From IMG/VR virus record IMGVR_UViG_3300037088_001224, positions 1 to 27,623 of that record: 27,623 nucleotides of DNA; one strand, 5' to 3'. Below the pieces are notes generated by a model. It saw nothing but the letters and a program-made list of their open reading frames with translations, was not told the origin of the DNA and did no database searches. Each line of letters begins with the position of its first letter. Positions within the stretch are counted from its first letter, which is position 1. Source of the DNA: a virus. This document shows, in pieces, positions 7,329 through 15,129 of the stretch. Both the position numbers and the translations under genes were made by a program.

Positions 7329-8738
7329 TTATTTTACTTTTTTTTCGCCAATTGGCGAAATTACTTTTATTAGGTTCTTCCAAGTAATTTCCTGATCAGG
7401 ATGATTTAAAATATATTCCCGGACTTCTTTTTCGTGAAACACTAAATGGTTAATCCGGCCCGCGCCGCCGTATTTGCCATTACGCAAGAGGGTAAAACGT
7501 CCCGGTTCATTGATAATTTTAACGCCGGGATTGTCGCGCAGGAGCTTCCAAAGCTCAGCTAAAAGCGGTGGTGTGCCTTCTGGTGGCGACTGGATATTCC
7601 GGATACCGGCCTGCGCCGGTATGACGGCGGAGATCGTCAATACTGGCGGCAGCCCTGCTCTTATCCACTGTCCGAGGTCTATCCCCATTTGATACGCTTC
7701 GCCCGGATCCTTGCCTCTGGGTACGGGCCACCGATCGCAATTATCCGGAAATTGTTCCGCCCACCATTTAATGGCTCTCTGTGCCGCTGTCTTTCCGCCT
7801 CCCACATCACCATAATCAAGGGCGTTGAGTATCTGTACAGCCCCTTTTAAAATGGCGTAGGCGGCAGCGTCAGGTTTTCCTTCGAGTGTTCCCAAGGCGA
7901 CGGTTCCGGCCAGATCGGTGGACGCGGCGCAGGCGATGGCATCGAGTTCGGATTCGACAAGGATAAATGCCTTGCGTTCGGCGCCGATGACCATTGTGGC
8001 TTTAGATGAACCCCAAATAAAAATATAAGGATCGGGATATTCCTCGGTACGATGTTCTTCCGGTCGGCGGATTTTGATGCGAATAATTATTTGTTTTTGT
8101 TCCTGGATTCCCGCCTGCGCGGGAATGACACATAGAAGTGGAATTACTAATCCTCTGGGTATCCACAATTTGCGCGACTTCCCATTTTCTTTTTTCTGAT
8201 CAGGCAATCCCCACGCGGTATGGTGACGGAATATGTCCTTGCCGTCTTCGCCGGGATTCCAGCCGAGGCGCGCTTGTTCTGCGGCTTCGGCGCTAATGCC
8301 GCGGGAGGCCAGCCAGGACAAGGCAGATTTGTTTTCTTTAAGATTACCTTGTGCCCAGGTGATAAATTTCTGCGCCCTTTCCTGCCACAAATCGGTTGGG
8401 TTTTTATATTGTGTCGGTTCGAATTCTCTTTTTTCCGGTGGCGGGGTAAAGTCCGTCGGGCGATCCGCCATAGTTATATCAAGATAGGCGCAAGCATCTT
8501 TAAAATTCATTCCTTCAAAATCAATAAGGAACTGGATATTGTCACCCGCTTTCAGGCAAGACCGGCACCAATAACTCCCCTTACCATCGTTCTGGTTCGG
8601 CCAAATATGAAAGCGATCACTCTCCTTTGGTCGTCCCCCATCACCACATCCCGGGCACGGACCGTGCCATTCGCCGCCGTGCGTTGACGAAACTTTCTTA
8701 AGATTCACTTTTTTTACTGCCAGGTCGTAGGTATTCAT
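7329..8738 (-). CDS. Phage DNA primase with zinc-binding and TOPRIM domains
   Basis: 469 residues. The N-terminal zinc-binding primase domain has CPGCGDGG (about 28-35) and YWCRSCLKAGDNIQFL (about 57-71), a CHC2-like zinc finger. A TOPRIM domain follows with FILVESELDAIACA (about 258-271; catalytic Glu) and NALDYGDVGGGKTA (about 305-318; acidic pair). It would make primers for the SF3 helicase encoded upstream. Two palindromic repeats are inserted in frame, each coding VIPAQAGI: residues 204-211 between the domains and residues 372-379 after TOPRIM. Both sit in probable surface loops and keep the reading frame open. It starts 2 bases after the BRO-N gene ends. Confidence 0.88.
   Translation of the reverse strand: MNTYDLAVKKVNLKKVSSTHGGEWHGPCPGCGDGGRPKESDRFHIWPNQNDGKGSYWCRSCLKAGDNIQFLIDFEGMNFKDACAYLDITMADRPTDFTPPPEKREFEPTQYKNPTDLWQERAQKFITWAQGNLKENKSALSWLASRGISAEAAEQARLGWNPGEDGKDIFRHHTAWGLPDQKKENGKSRKLWIPRGLVIPLLCVIPAQAGIQEQKQIIIRIKIRRPEEHRTEEYPDPYIFIWGSSKATMVIGAERKAFILVESELDAIACAASTDLAGTVALGTLEGKPDAAAYAILKGAVQILNALDYGDVGGGKTAAQRAIKWWAEQFPDNCDRWPVPRGKDPGEAYQMGIDLGQWIRAGLPPVLTISAVIPAQAGIRNIQSPPEGTPPLLAELWKLLRDNPGVKIINEPGRFTLLRNGKYGGAGRINHLVFHEKEVREYILNHPDQEITWKNLIKVISPIGEKKVK
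7598..7628. repeat. In-frame palindromic 'VIPAQAGI' repeat, copy 2
   Basis: The palindrome is ATACCGGC (7603-7610), loop CTGC, GCCGGTAT (7615-7622), followed by GACG. On the minus strand it encodes AVIPAQAGIR inside the primase. It belongs to the widespread dispersed repeat class whose arms vary while the CTGC loop and the flanking ATGAC-like edge stay constant. Confidence 0.85.
8102..8132. repeat. In-frame palindromic 'VIPAQAGI' repeat, copy 1
   Basis: The palindrome is ATTCCCGC (8107-8114), loop CTGC, GCGGGAAT (8119-8126), with CTGG and GACAC edges. On the minus strand it encodes CVIPAQAGIQ in the primase between the zinc and TOPRIM domains. Relative to the other copy both arms differ but remain complementary, so this is a true paired repeat and not a conserved peptide. 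Confidence 0.9.
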
Positions 8739-8740
8739 AA

Positions 8741-9025
8741 TTATTTATGTGGCGGGTCAAATTGTTTGGGCCGCCACAGTTTTTTATTATTCGGATTGCC
8801 TCTTTTTACAGGAATACCTTCAATCAGATTTAGGGCAGCCGGCAAAATAGGGAGGATTTTCTTTTCATCATCATCTAATGCTTTCAAAGCCATTGTTGTG
8901 TTTGCGAGACCCAAGATACTACAGACATCTTTAGCAACCCACCATGGATCGTTCTGCTCGTCCAAAATGACACGTACGGGTCTGTCTTCGTAAATAAAGG
9001 GAATAATATTGGTGTTTTCGTTCAT
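8741..9025 (-). CDS. BRO-N domain protein, short
   Basis: 94 residues, starting at ATG 9025 behind AAAAGGAGAAAA. IIPFIYEDRPVRVILDEQND, then PWWVAKDVCSILGLANTTMALKALDDDEK is the BRO-N/phage antirepressor N-terminal domain, a DNA-binding fold common in phages. After about residue 60 the usual remainder of the domain and any C-terminal domain are missing. The protein instead ends in a basic tail KRGNPNNKKLWRPKQFDPPHK. This may be a truncated or naturally short form. It sits between the helicase and primase genes, so a role in replication control is possible but unproven. Confidence 0.8.
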   Translation of the reverse strand: MNENTNIIPFIYEDRPVRVILDEQNDPWWVAKDVCSILGLANTTMALKALDDDEKKILPILPAALNLIEGIPVKRGNPNNKKLWRPKQFDPPHK

Positions 9026-9040
9026 GATCTTTTCTCCTTT

Positions 9041-9145
9041 TTTATTATATGTAGATGGTTTATTTTTTAAAAATCTTCCTTTTCTTCTTCTTTTTTTTAT
9101 ATCTATTTATTATTATTATATATTTATATATATATTTAATATATA
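9041..9145. other. Very AT-rich tract within the replication genes
   Basis: About 100 bases made almost only of A and T, with repeated TATATTTATATATATATTTA-like runs, lie in the gap between the 78-residue ORF and BRO-N. It could be a DNA-unwinding element or replication origin of element 1, given the helicase and primase on either side. No clear iterons are seen beside it. Confidence 0.35.
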
Positions 9146-9191
9146 CCCCACCCCTTAGGGACAGTTATCGATATTTGCAGGGAATCTCTAA

Positions 9192-9428
9192 TCATTGATA
9201 ATTAATAAAACCGCTCTGGCGTTCATATAGCGAAAACGCTCCCCGCCTCCCTAGAAAAAATCCACAAATCAGACTATCTACTCCGATCACTGAATGATTA
9301 CGAATATTTATATGCTTTGAGCGGAAATGACGCAATTTTCTCATCTGTCCCTTGATTATAGGGACGAAGGGAGGCTTTGTTGACTTTTCCTTGTTTGTTT
9401 TAATAAATTTTAATAGATTTGCTTTCAT
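9192..9428 (-). CDS. Small hypothetical protein after the helicase gene
   Basis: 78 residues. ATG 9428 overlaps the helicase stop codon (ATGA), which favours translation by coupling. The N-terminal part is lysine/arginine-rich with no known domain. A 14-base sequence CTCCCCGCCTCCCT occurs both inside this ORF (9239-9252) and at the end of the helicase gene (9440-9453), so part of the ORF may be a local duplication rather than an evolved protein. I do not recognise it. Confidence 0.35.
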   Translation of the reverse strand: MKANLLKFIKTNKEKSTKPPFVPIIKGQMRKLRHFRSKHINIRNHSVIGVDSLICGFFLGRRGAFSLYERQSGFINYQ

Positions 9429-11080
9429 ACGTTTATAGCCTCCCCGCCTCCCTGATTAATGTCGCAAGTATCGCAAGGCGGTTCTGTGGGGGTTTTCTTT
9501 CCGAAGTGCAGATTCCGGCATTCAACACATTGAGTCGGCCATAAGGCAATGCCGTGATAAATGTTGCAGCCGTTGGATTTGGTTTTGCTGAATTTCATGG
9601 AGAGGTTTTTGCCGAATTTTGTGCCTGACCATTCTTTCTTTCCAATGTTTGAATTATACCAGGTGATGAATCGCGCATAGAGTATAGATGCTTTTTCATG
9701 AGCGCCCGGCTCAAGGAAGCAACATTCATCGATGAAGTCGGCTAGTAGATCCTCACGCCGGCGATATTCTTCGGACGCTTCCAGTATTGTACGAGGTGGA
9801 TTTAGTCCAACCCGCTGCCATTCCAAACATCCCTTGACCAGCCAAGCTAATATCCCTGACGCTTCTTTGCGGAGCTGATCACCAAGATCAAGTATGGCCC
9901 GGCGCTCGTATTCGTTTTGAGGTTCCCGATTAACAAAACTGATATCATGCGGGATTAAATGAAAGCGTTCCCAGAATGCTTTATCATTGGGAGGGGCTTC
10001 GGGCTGTGTGTTAGTCTGCAAAAATAGTTTGTGCGTTGGCTTAAATCTGATTGGGCGCTTGTCGTTCGGCCAACGGCCCTGCAGTTCGTCGCCGCCGGTC
10101 AACCATTTTATCTTTGCGGCGCTGAATCGCTGGTCGTCATCAACCTCAGCGGCAAAAGCGAAGCGTAAACCTTTGAGGCTCATGGTGTCGGGCGATGGCC
10201 CGGCGGAGGATCGGGAAAACTTCTGGGATAGAAGCATTTCTGATGGGATCGATCCAGCCAGGGAACCCATCGCGTGACTGATCGCCTCTACGATTTTGGT
10301 GCGGCCGTTCCATCCCGACTTTCCGAATAATACCGGAAACACTTTCTCCTGCGTCAACCCGGTCATGGCATATCCAAAAAGCCGCTGGAGGTATTCGACC
10401 ATTGATCTATCTGAATTTTCCTTGTCGCAGTTATGTATCTGCAACAGGGTTCTGTCCCAAAGGGGCGCTGGTTCGTCTATGTCTTTAAATTCAACAGGGC
10501 TGGCCAACGATAAGTAGTCAGACGGGCGGCCGGGCTTGATCTTTCCGGTGGTTAAGTCAATAACGCCATTGGCGCAGGGGAAAAGCATGGGCTTCTCGTC
10601 GAACTCTTCCCCGGCGATGGCTATCAGATTGTCTATGGTATGCGCGAATTTAAGAGTTGCGGTCCGGCGATTGTCGCCGCGTAACTGGCGCGCACGCTCC
10701 AGGAGTTTGTCACATTTTTTGCGGAGTTTATTTGATTCGTCCTTGTCATCGGTATTGGCACGCAGATCCGCTGTTGTTTTATATTCTTCAAGATATTTCT
10801 TGGCGACTTCATCAACCGCGGCTAAGGCTTCATCCAAAACGTCCAACGTCCAGAAATGTCCCTGCCATTTATACCATTCTCGTTGACTTTTACAGTAAAG
10901 GAATTTGTCCCGGAAAAGCGCAGCGTATAACATGCCGTCGCCCAGGGAATTGGAAAAAAGGCACTGCTGGATAAATTTACTATCTATCTGCGGTTTGTCA
11001 TCCACCGCCGGGATTCCGGCGGCTTCCAGCTCAACGCGATTTTCAACCAGCCTATGGATGTTGTCATCTTTGTCGCTCAT
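9425..11080 (-). CDS. Phage/plasmid SF3 helicase, P4 alpha/D5 type
   Basis: 551 residues. The N-terminal part contains the D5-N style region FPCANGVIDLTTGKIKPGRP and DYLSLASPVEF (about 167-196). The AAA+ SF3 helicase follows with P-loop FGKSGWNGRTK (about 252-262), a Walker B-like AFAAEVDDDQRFS, the sensor region FKPTHKLFLQTNTQPEAPPN, and AFWERFHLIPH. It would unwind DNA at the element's origin. The P-loop has R-T where the usual motif has K-S/T. The C-terminus has two CxxC pairs (CVEC, CDTC), suggesting a small zinc finger. Gene overlaps by ATGA link it to both neighbours. No primase catalytic domain is evident, which fits the separate TOPRIM primase downstream. Confidence 0.9.
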   Translation of the reverse strand: MSDKDDNIHRLVENRVELEAAGIPAVDDKPQIDSKFIQQCLFSNSLGDGMLYAALFRDKFLYCKSQREWYKWQGHFWTLDVLDEALAAVDEVAKKYLEEYKTTADLRANTDDKDESNKLRKKCDKLLERARQLRGDNRRTATLKFAHTIDNLIAIAGEEFDEKPMLFPCANGVIDLTTGKIKPGRPSDYLSLASPVEFKDIDEPAPLWDRTLLQIHNCDKENSDRSMVEYLQRLFGYAMTGLTQEKVFPVLFGKSGWNGRTKIVEAISHAMGSLAGSIPSEMLLSQKFSRSSAGPSPDTMSLKGLRFAFAAEVDDDQRFSAAKIKWLTGGDELQGRWPNDKRPIRFKPTHKLFLQTNTQPEAPPNDKAFWERFHLIPHDISFVNREPQNEYERRAILDLGDQLRKEASGILAWLVKGCLEWQRVGLNPPRTILEASEEYRRREDLLADFIDECCFLEPGAHEKASILYARFITWYNSNIGKKEWSGTKFGKNLSMKFSKTKSNGCNIYHGIALWPTQCVECRNLHFGKKTPTEPPCDTCDINQGGGEAINV

Positions 11081-11394
11081 ACTTTAATTTTTTCCTTTGC
11101 CCCGGTTCGTAAATACTCCGCAATTATTCCTGAAATCCCAAAGGCCCGATCAAAACCATAGTTATGTGGAGTTGGATTTTGGGGTTTCGCTACCCGTGTG
11201 CCGATCAGCTCCTGCCAAGGACCCACGGCCATTTTATCGGCGGCGACACCAGCTGGCCTACTCGCTGCGCTCTGTAGATACTGAAAAGGATTTTTTGCAC
11301 AGGGGGTGCGGGGTTGGGTACAACGCGGAAACTCTACGTCTACTCCCGTGATATTTACATTATAAAATTTTATGAGTTGATTAATTGAGAACAC
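11077..11394 (-). CDS. Hypothetical protein coupled to the helicase
   Basis: 105 residues, probably starting at GTG 11394 behind GGCGGGG. Its stop overlaps the helicase ATG (ATGA). No domain is recognised. It contains a moderately basic middle (ASRPAGVAADKMAVGPWQEL) and ends in a charged helix. Position and overlap argue that it is expressed, but the true start could lie further in. Confidence 0.5.
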   Translation of the reverse strand: MFSINQLIKFYNVNITGVDVEFPRCTQPRTPCAKNPFQYLQSAASRPAGVAADKMAVGPWQELIGTRVAKPQNPTPHNYGFDRAFGISGIIAEYLRTGAKEKIKV

Positions 11395-11530
11395 TTAACC
11401 CCGCCTAATCTATCGTACTGTAATTTATTTCATGATATTATTATCTCATTCGTTAAATGGGAAGCCTGCGGCGTCTCATTTCGGATTGAAAATTTAATAC
11501 CCGCCAATCTTTGAGGGATATTACTGCGCG

Positions 11531-12553
11531 TCATTTTATTTTTGGTGTATTCCTAACGCGCTCAATCAAGGCCTTTTTTTGCAAATCTGAAAGCAACCGG
11601 TGATAGGGAATAACATCATCCGCCAACCCCGTATCCACGGCGTTCTTACCAAACAACAGTCTGGCTTGTGTGTCCATGACAACTTTCTGATCAATCCCAC
11701 GATTTCGAGATATTGTTTTCACTAACAGTTCATAAATTCTTTCGGTTTCATTTTGCGCAGCAATCTGCGCAGTTGTTGATAGGGGAGCGTGCGGGTTAAA
11801 ATCGATCTTCCGAGTCCCAGAAAAAATAGGCGTATAATTTACCCCAAGATTTTTATCATATTGACTCTGGTCCACGTGCATGCAAATGACGCCGATTGAA
11901 CCGACGCCTCCGGTGCGCGGAAGAAATATTTTGTCCGCTGCGGAGGCGATGGCATAGGCGCCGGAATAAGCCATTTCGTTGACAACGGCGTAAATAGGCT
12001 TAGCACCCCGGGCATTGAAGATTTCATCAACTAAATCAAATACACCGGCTACTTCACCGCCAGGGCTGTCGATATCAAAAACGATGGCGCCAATGCTAGG
12101 ATCGGAAAGCGCGGCAAGGAATTGTTCCCTGATTGAATCGTAGGACGTGCCGCCGAAAATACAATCAATAATTAAGTCAATGAAATTTGCGTGATAATGC
12201 AAAATGCCCAGGATGGAAATGACGGAAATGGACCCATAGCGGATTGATCTATTATTTTGTTTTGCTTGTTGTATTGTTTTTAATTCCTCGTCAGGCACAG
12301 AGAGATGGGAGCTAGGTGGGCCATTAAGTGAAGCCAAAATCGTGGTTAAATTTTGTGGGCAAATCAGCGTTGGAATATTAGTTAGCCGTTTTGTAATAAG
12401 TTCCGCGGTGACATTTGCTTTATTTTTTTTAAAGTGCATTTTTATCATCCTCTTTAGTTTTACCAGACCGGCAACGATGATGGCAAATCCGACCGCGAGC
12501 ACGACGCGGCAACGACGTCGCCTGAACCTGTAAATATTTTTAAATTCAAACAA
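11531..12553 (-). CDS. Membrane-anchored S49 (SppA-like) serine peptidase
   Basis: 340 residues from TTG 12553 (AAGGAGAG 11 bases upstream). A shorter start at ATG 12439 has AGAGG 9 bases upstream and would remove the N-terminal anchor. The long form begins with a basic stretch RFRRRRCR and a hydrophobic helix VVLAVGFAIIVAGLV (about 17-31). The S49 core is clear: ISVISILGIL, IGAIVFDIDSPGGEVAGVFD (oxyanion/glycine loop, about 154-173), YAVVNEMAYSGAYAIASAAD with catalytic Ser197, and GGVGSIGV. S49 enzymes serve as prohead proteases in phages or as signal-peptide peptidases in cells. Here no scaffold or capsid gene adjoins it, so neither role is assured. Confidence 0.85.
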   Translation of the reverse strand: MFEFKNIYRFRRRRCRVVLAVGFAIIVAGLVKLKRMIKMHFKKNKANVTAELITKRLTNIPTLICPQNLTTILASLNGPPSSHLSVPDEELKTIQQAKQNNRSIRYGSISVISILGILHYHANFIDLIIDCIFGGTSYDSIREQFLAALSDPSIGAIVFDIDSPGGEVAGVFDLVDEIFNARGAKPIYAVVNEMAYSGAYAIASAADKIFLPRTGGVGSIGVICMHVDQSQYDKNLGVNYTPIFSGTRKIDFNPHAPLSTTAQIAAQNETERIYELLVKTISRNRGIDQKVVMDTQARLLFGKNAVDTGLADDVIPYHRLLSDLQKKALIERVRNTPKIK

Positions 12554-12568
12554 GGTATTGCGCTCTCC

Positions 12569-13156
12569 TTATTTTCTGTAAACCTCAGTATTCAAACCTG
12601 TCATCCGGTCAAAGATCCCGCGCGGCGAATTCGCGAGATTGAATTCACGCAGAACCTGAAGCGTCTCTATACTAAGGGTGACATAAAAACGCGGATCTGT
12701 TCGAACAATATCGAAGGCTTTATCAAAGCAGTCTATTATTTCATGAGACTTTAATAACAACGAGTCCAACTGTTCTTGCAAACCTTTCTTCACTTTAAAA
12801 ATCGCCGGCGATATAACATAATAAATTTTTTCCTTTGCGATTCTTACCATTTCCTCTTGCTGTGGGAGATACCTCACATCAATATCAACGATAATATCTT
12901 CCAAAATTTTTATCTCATCCAGCAGATCTTTCTGCATTTTATAATGAGATTCCATGTCATCAACAGTAGAAGGTAAATTTTTGAGTTTCATTTTCTTTTC
13001 AGAAATAGAAGTTACTGTTTTTCCCCGAAAATCTTTAGTTTCATTAACTTTGTTCAGGGCATTAATCAAAATATCAGTGTCTTCTTTAGATTGTGTCTTC
13101 TCGATGTGGTCAAAGATTTCTTTTGCGGTTCCTTGAGGCGTTGGTTCATTTTTCAT
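12569..13156 (-). CDS. Helical hypothetical protein
   Basis: 195 residues, starting at ATG 13156 behind AAGGAGAAA. It is rich in charged residues with long heptad-like stretches (EKKMKLKNLPSTVDDMESHY and the DEIKILEDIIVDIDV region), so a mostly helical and partly coiled-coil protein is likely. No signal peptide, membrane segment or catalytic motif is seen. It lies 15 bases before the S49 peptidase start region and is probably co-transcribed with it. Not recognised. Confidence 0.7.
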   Translation of the reverse strand: MKNEPTPQGTAKEIFDHIEKTQSKEDTDILINALNKVNETKDFRGKTVTSISEKKMKLKNLPSTVDDMESHYKMQKDLLDEIKILEDIIVDIDVRYLPQQEEMVRIAKEKIYYVISPAIFKVKKGLQEQLDSLLLKSHEIIDCFDKAFDIVRTDPRFYVTLSIETLQVLREFNLANSPRGIFDRMTGLNTEVYRK

Positions 13157-13193
13157 GTTGTATTTCTCCTTAAATTTTTTATTTTATCTAATA

Positions 13194-13244
13194 TTAAGAT
13201 ATTTCATCGATTCTAATTTCCTTCGAGTTTAATTTGTTTTCCAT
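13194..13244 (-). CDS. Micro-ORF, 16 residues
   Basis: MENKLNSKEIRIDEIS, with AGAGGAG 6-7 bases before ATG 13244. It lies just upstream of the 195-residue gene. The good ribosome site suggests that it is translated, as a leader peptide or a remnant. No function is known. Confidence 0.4.
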   Translation of the reverse strand: MENKLNSKEIRIDEIS

Positions 13245-13268
13245 GTTGTTCTCCTCTTATTATTTAAT

Positions 13269-13349
13269 TTATTTTTCGGCAGAGCCGGCGGTCGAAAAAA
13301 TCCGCGCGTTGGACCGACACGCGGCAAAATCTCCGCCGACCTCTGCCAT
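13269..13349 (-). CDS. Micro-ORF, 26 residues
   Basis: MAEVGGDFAACRSNARIF and STAGSAEK, from ATG 13349 to TAA 13271-13269. It starts 10 bases after the stop of the 20-residue ORF upstream. The ribosome site is weak (GTAGGTG). It could be coupled translation or decayed coding sequence. Confidence 0.25.
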   Translation of the reverse strand: MAEVGGDFAACRSNARIFSTAGSAEK

Positions 13350-13359
13350 TGGATGACAC

Positions 13360-13422
13360 CTACTCCGCGGTAAGCCGCGCAGCAAAACAGCGGGGCCAGC
13401 CGATTGATCGATCGTTTTCCAT
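13360..13422 (-). CDS. Micro-ORF, 20 residues
   Basis: MENDRSIGWPRCFAARLTAE, with AAAAGGAGA 7 bases before ATG 13422. It has the same MEN start and a similar ribosome site to the 16-residue ORF downstream. The DNA is GC-rich compared with the flanks. It may be a leader peptide or the truncated front of a lost gene. Confidence 0.35.
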   Translation of the reverse strand: MENDRSIGWPRCFAARLTAE

Positions 13423-13554
13423 TCTATTTTCTCCTTTTAGCGAGAGCGAGACGGTGACACCGCCGAATGCCACCGCCCCGCTTAACGACTGACAATGCCG
13501 GAAAAAGGCAAAGGATGAAAACCAAAACCGGCGTCGGCAGTTCGTGATTAATTA

Positions 13555-13848
13555 TCACTTCTCATCACCGTTTATTTTATCGCGGGAGCCAAGTTCTCTC
13601 GCAAGCCGTAAAATATCGGAATTGCGCCAAACCGCCACTCTTGGGGAAATGTGGATGGGTGGAGGGTATAAGCCTACCTTAATTCCATGAAACCACCCGC
13701 TCCGGCTGAACGGCAATATTTCAAGAACTTTGCCTATACGCATAAAACCGGCCTCAAGCATTTCATTGCCTAGATCGCCGCGTTGACATGCGAATTTTAG
13801 GAATGCGAACATGAATAAATACGATAAAAGTTTTTTTATAGATTTCAT
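13555..13848 (-). CDS. AlpA-like phage/satellite transcriptional regulator
   Basis: 97 residues, starting at ATG 13848 behind AAAAGGAG. Residues ~36-88, running from MRIGKVLEILPFSRSGWFHG through PPPIHISPRVAVWRNSDILR, form the AlpA/MerR-like HTH domain typical of P4-like satellites and prophages, in which it activates integrase or excision genes. The first 35 residues are unusual, with a hydrophobic stretch LLSYLFMFAFLKFAC; the native start may be a later Met (30 or 36). It lies upstream of the micro-ORF cluster and about 1.3 kb downstream of the integrase. Confidence 0.85.
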   Translation of the reverse strand: MKSIKKLLSYLFMFAFLKFACQRGDLGNEMLEAGFMRIGKVLEILPFSRSGWFHGIKVGLYPPPIHISPRVAVWRNSDILRLARELGSRDKINGDEK

Positions 13849-14067
13849 TTTATTCTCCTTTTGATGGTTATCATTGGACTCTAAAATACCTGTTTTATTT
13901 TTTTATGCAAGGAAAAAATCATTATAATATTAAATATTTAGGTTAGTTTCTCTCTTTTTTTATCGAAATAATAACCCAAAGCAATTTAACGTTTGATAAT
14001 TTATATAAAAACAGGCAGGTATTGTATGGTCCTATCAAAGTTCTAATCAGGGGAGGAATGGGAATTA

Positions 14068-14096
14068 AAAAAGGCCGGACGTGCCGGCCTTTTTTA
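14068..14096. terminator. Bidirectional intrinsic terminator
   Basis: AAGGCCGG (14071-14078), a 5-base loop, then CCGGCCTT (14084-14091), with an A-run before and a T-run after. On the minus strand it follows the 191-residue gene and would separate the integrase-side genes from the AlpA operon. Confidence 0.9.
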
Positions 14097-14103
14097 ATGA
14101 TAA

Positions 14104-14679
14104 TTAAATAATTTCTTCTTTACGTAGATCCTTCAGATGGTTGCGAATGGTTTCGGTTTTCTCATCACGTGCACAACCGTGGAACAAAATATATTTTGTC
14201 AATGCAAACCATGCACTATCAACTGTGGTTGTTCGCTCAATTCCGTATTTTTTTAACAATTGTGCCGCCTGTAAGGTGATGATAAGGGGTATTTCTGAAA
14301 TGGTGGGGGTTATTTTGTATGTTTTGGATTTTAGCGAATTATCAACTATCCGATGCATGAGCATAACAATTCCAGGAAATCCAGCAATGGCTTTGCGTTC
14401 GTCATCATTTGCCTTCCACCCTGAAAAAAGATGCCAAAAATGAGGCTGTAGTTTTCTTATTATTTGCTCGATCCTTTTTAAACGTTTCAAAAGACTTTCC
14501 ATTTCTCTGCGGCGAGTATCGTTTGACATCTCCCTTCTTGCATTTTCAAAAGGTATGCCTCGCTTATAATGATTAACAAGTTTTCCTAATTCAATCTGAA
14601 AAGCATCTCGCTGGTCTTTAGTTAAACCTTGTTTACTCATTTTATGATGATGAAATTCTGGTATAGTTCCTTCTGTCAT
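14104..14679 (-). CDS. Hypothetical protein
   Basis: 191 residues, starting at ATG 14679 with AAAAGGAAA upstream. The N-terminal half is very basic (RREMESLLKRLKRIEQIIRK) and helical. The C-terminal half has hydrophobic helices (IPLIITLQAAQLLKKYGIER) but no clear membrane anchor. A terminator follows the stop within 10 bases. It is transcribed after the 131-residue gene with an 11-base gap, so the two form a small operon. Not recognised. Confidence 0.7.
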   Translation of the reverse strand: MTEGTIPEFHHHKMSKQGLTKDQRDAFQIELGKLVNHYKRGIPFENARREMSNDTRRREMESLLKRLKRIEQIIRKLQPHFWHLFSGWKANDDERKAIAGFPGIVMLMHRIVDNSLKSKTYKITPTISEIPLIITLQAAQLLKKYGIERTTTVDSAWFALTKYILFHGCARDEKTETIRNHLKDLRKEEII

Positions 14680-14690
14680 TTGCTTTCCTT

Positions 14691-15086
14691 TTAGATCTTG
14701 CTGATCGAAGATTTACCACCTGAGATAATTTTCAAACCCCGGATTGCCATTGACGAATTGTTGCATCGTGGCAATCTTAATCGCGGACTCTTCGTTTTCT
14801 TCACTTTTTTTTCATCATCAAAAATTACTTCATGATCCTCCGTCGATATTGTCCGAACCCTTAAATTACACGTTATGGATATATCCATTAGAGCTAATTC
14901 CATTGAATCACCAAAATCTCTTGACGGTACTTCCGATATCTCTGCAAGTTTAAAAATATAATTAAGCGCTTTCACAACCTCATTATAATTATAAACTTCA
15001 ATATCTTTGTTGTATTTTTTTCCTTCGGAGCGAAAAAAGTTTTCAATCACAACGACCTTTTCCCCATTAAGGTATCTAATCTTCAT
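14691..15086 (-). CDS. Hypothetical protein
   Basis: 131 residues, starting at ATG 15086 with AAAGGAGG. The N-terminal two thirds looks like a compact alpha/beta domain (YLNGEKVVVIENFFRSEGKK; MELALMDISITCNLRVRTIS). The C-terminus is basic and serine-rich. No known domain or catalytic motif is seen. It lies 43 bases after the integrase stop and is probably co-transcribed with the 191-residue gene. Confidence 0.65.
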   Translation of the reverse strand: MKIRYLNGEKVVVIENFFRSEGKKYNKDIEVYNYNEVVKALNYIFKLAEISEVPSRDFGDSMELALMDISITCNLRVRTISTEDHEVIFDDEKKVKKTKSPRLRLPRCNNSSMAIRGLKIISGGKSSISKI

Positions 15087-15129
15087 CGAGTACCTCCTTT
15101 ATCATTTCTATAATATCCTTACGTTTTAT

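Larger units (their letters stand above)
13157..13554. other. Gap holding only micro-ORFs
   Basis: There is no conventional gene between the 195-residue gene and the AlpA-like gene. The stretch is GC-rich from about 13275 to 13510 and includes the three micro-ORFs listed separately. No terminator is obvious, so the operon may read through. Confidence 0.6.

Noticed and set aside
10633-10974. Overlapping ORFs inside the helicase gene
   Set aside because: They are all out of frame or antisense to a well-supported gene and have no ribosome sites.
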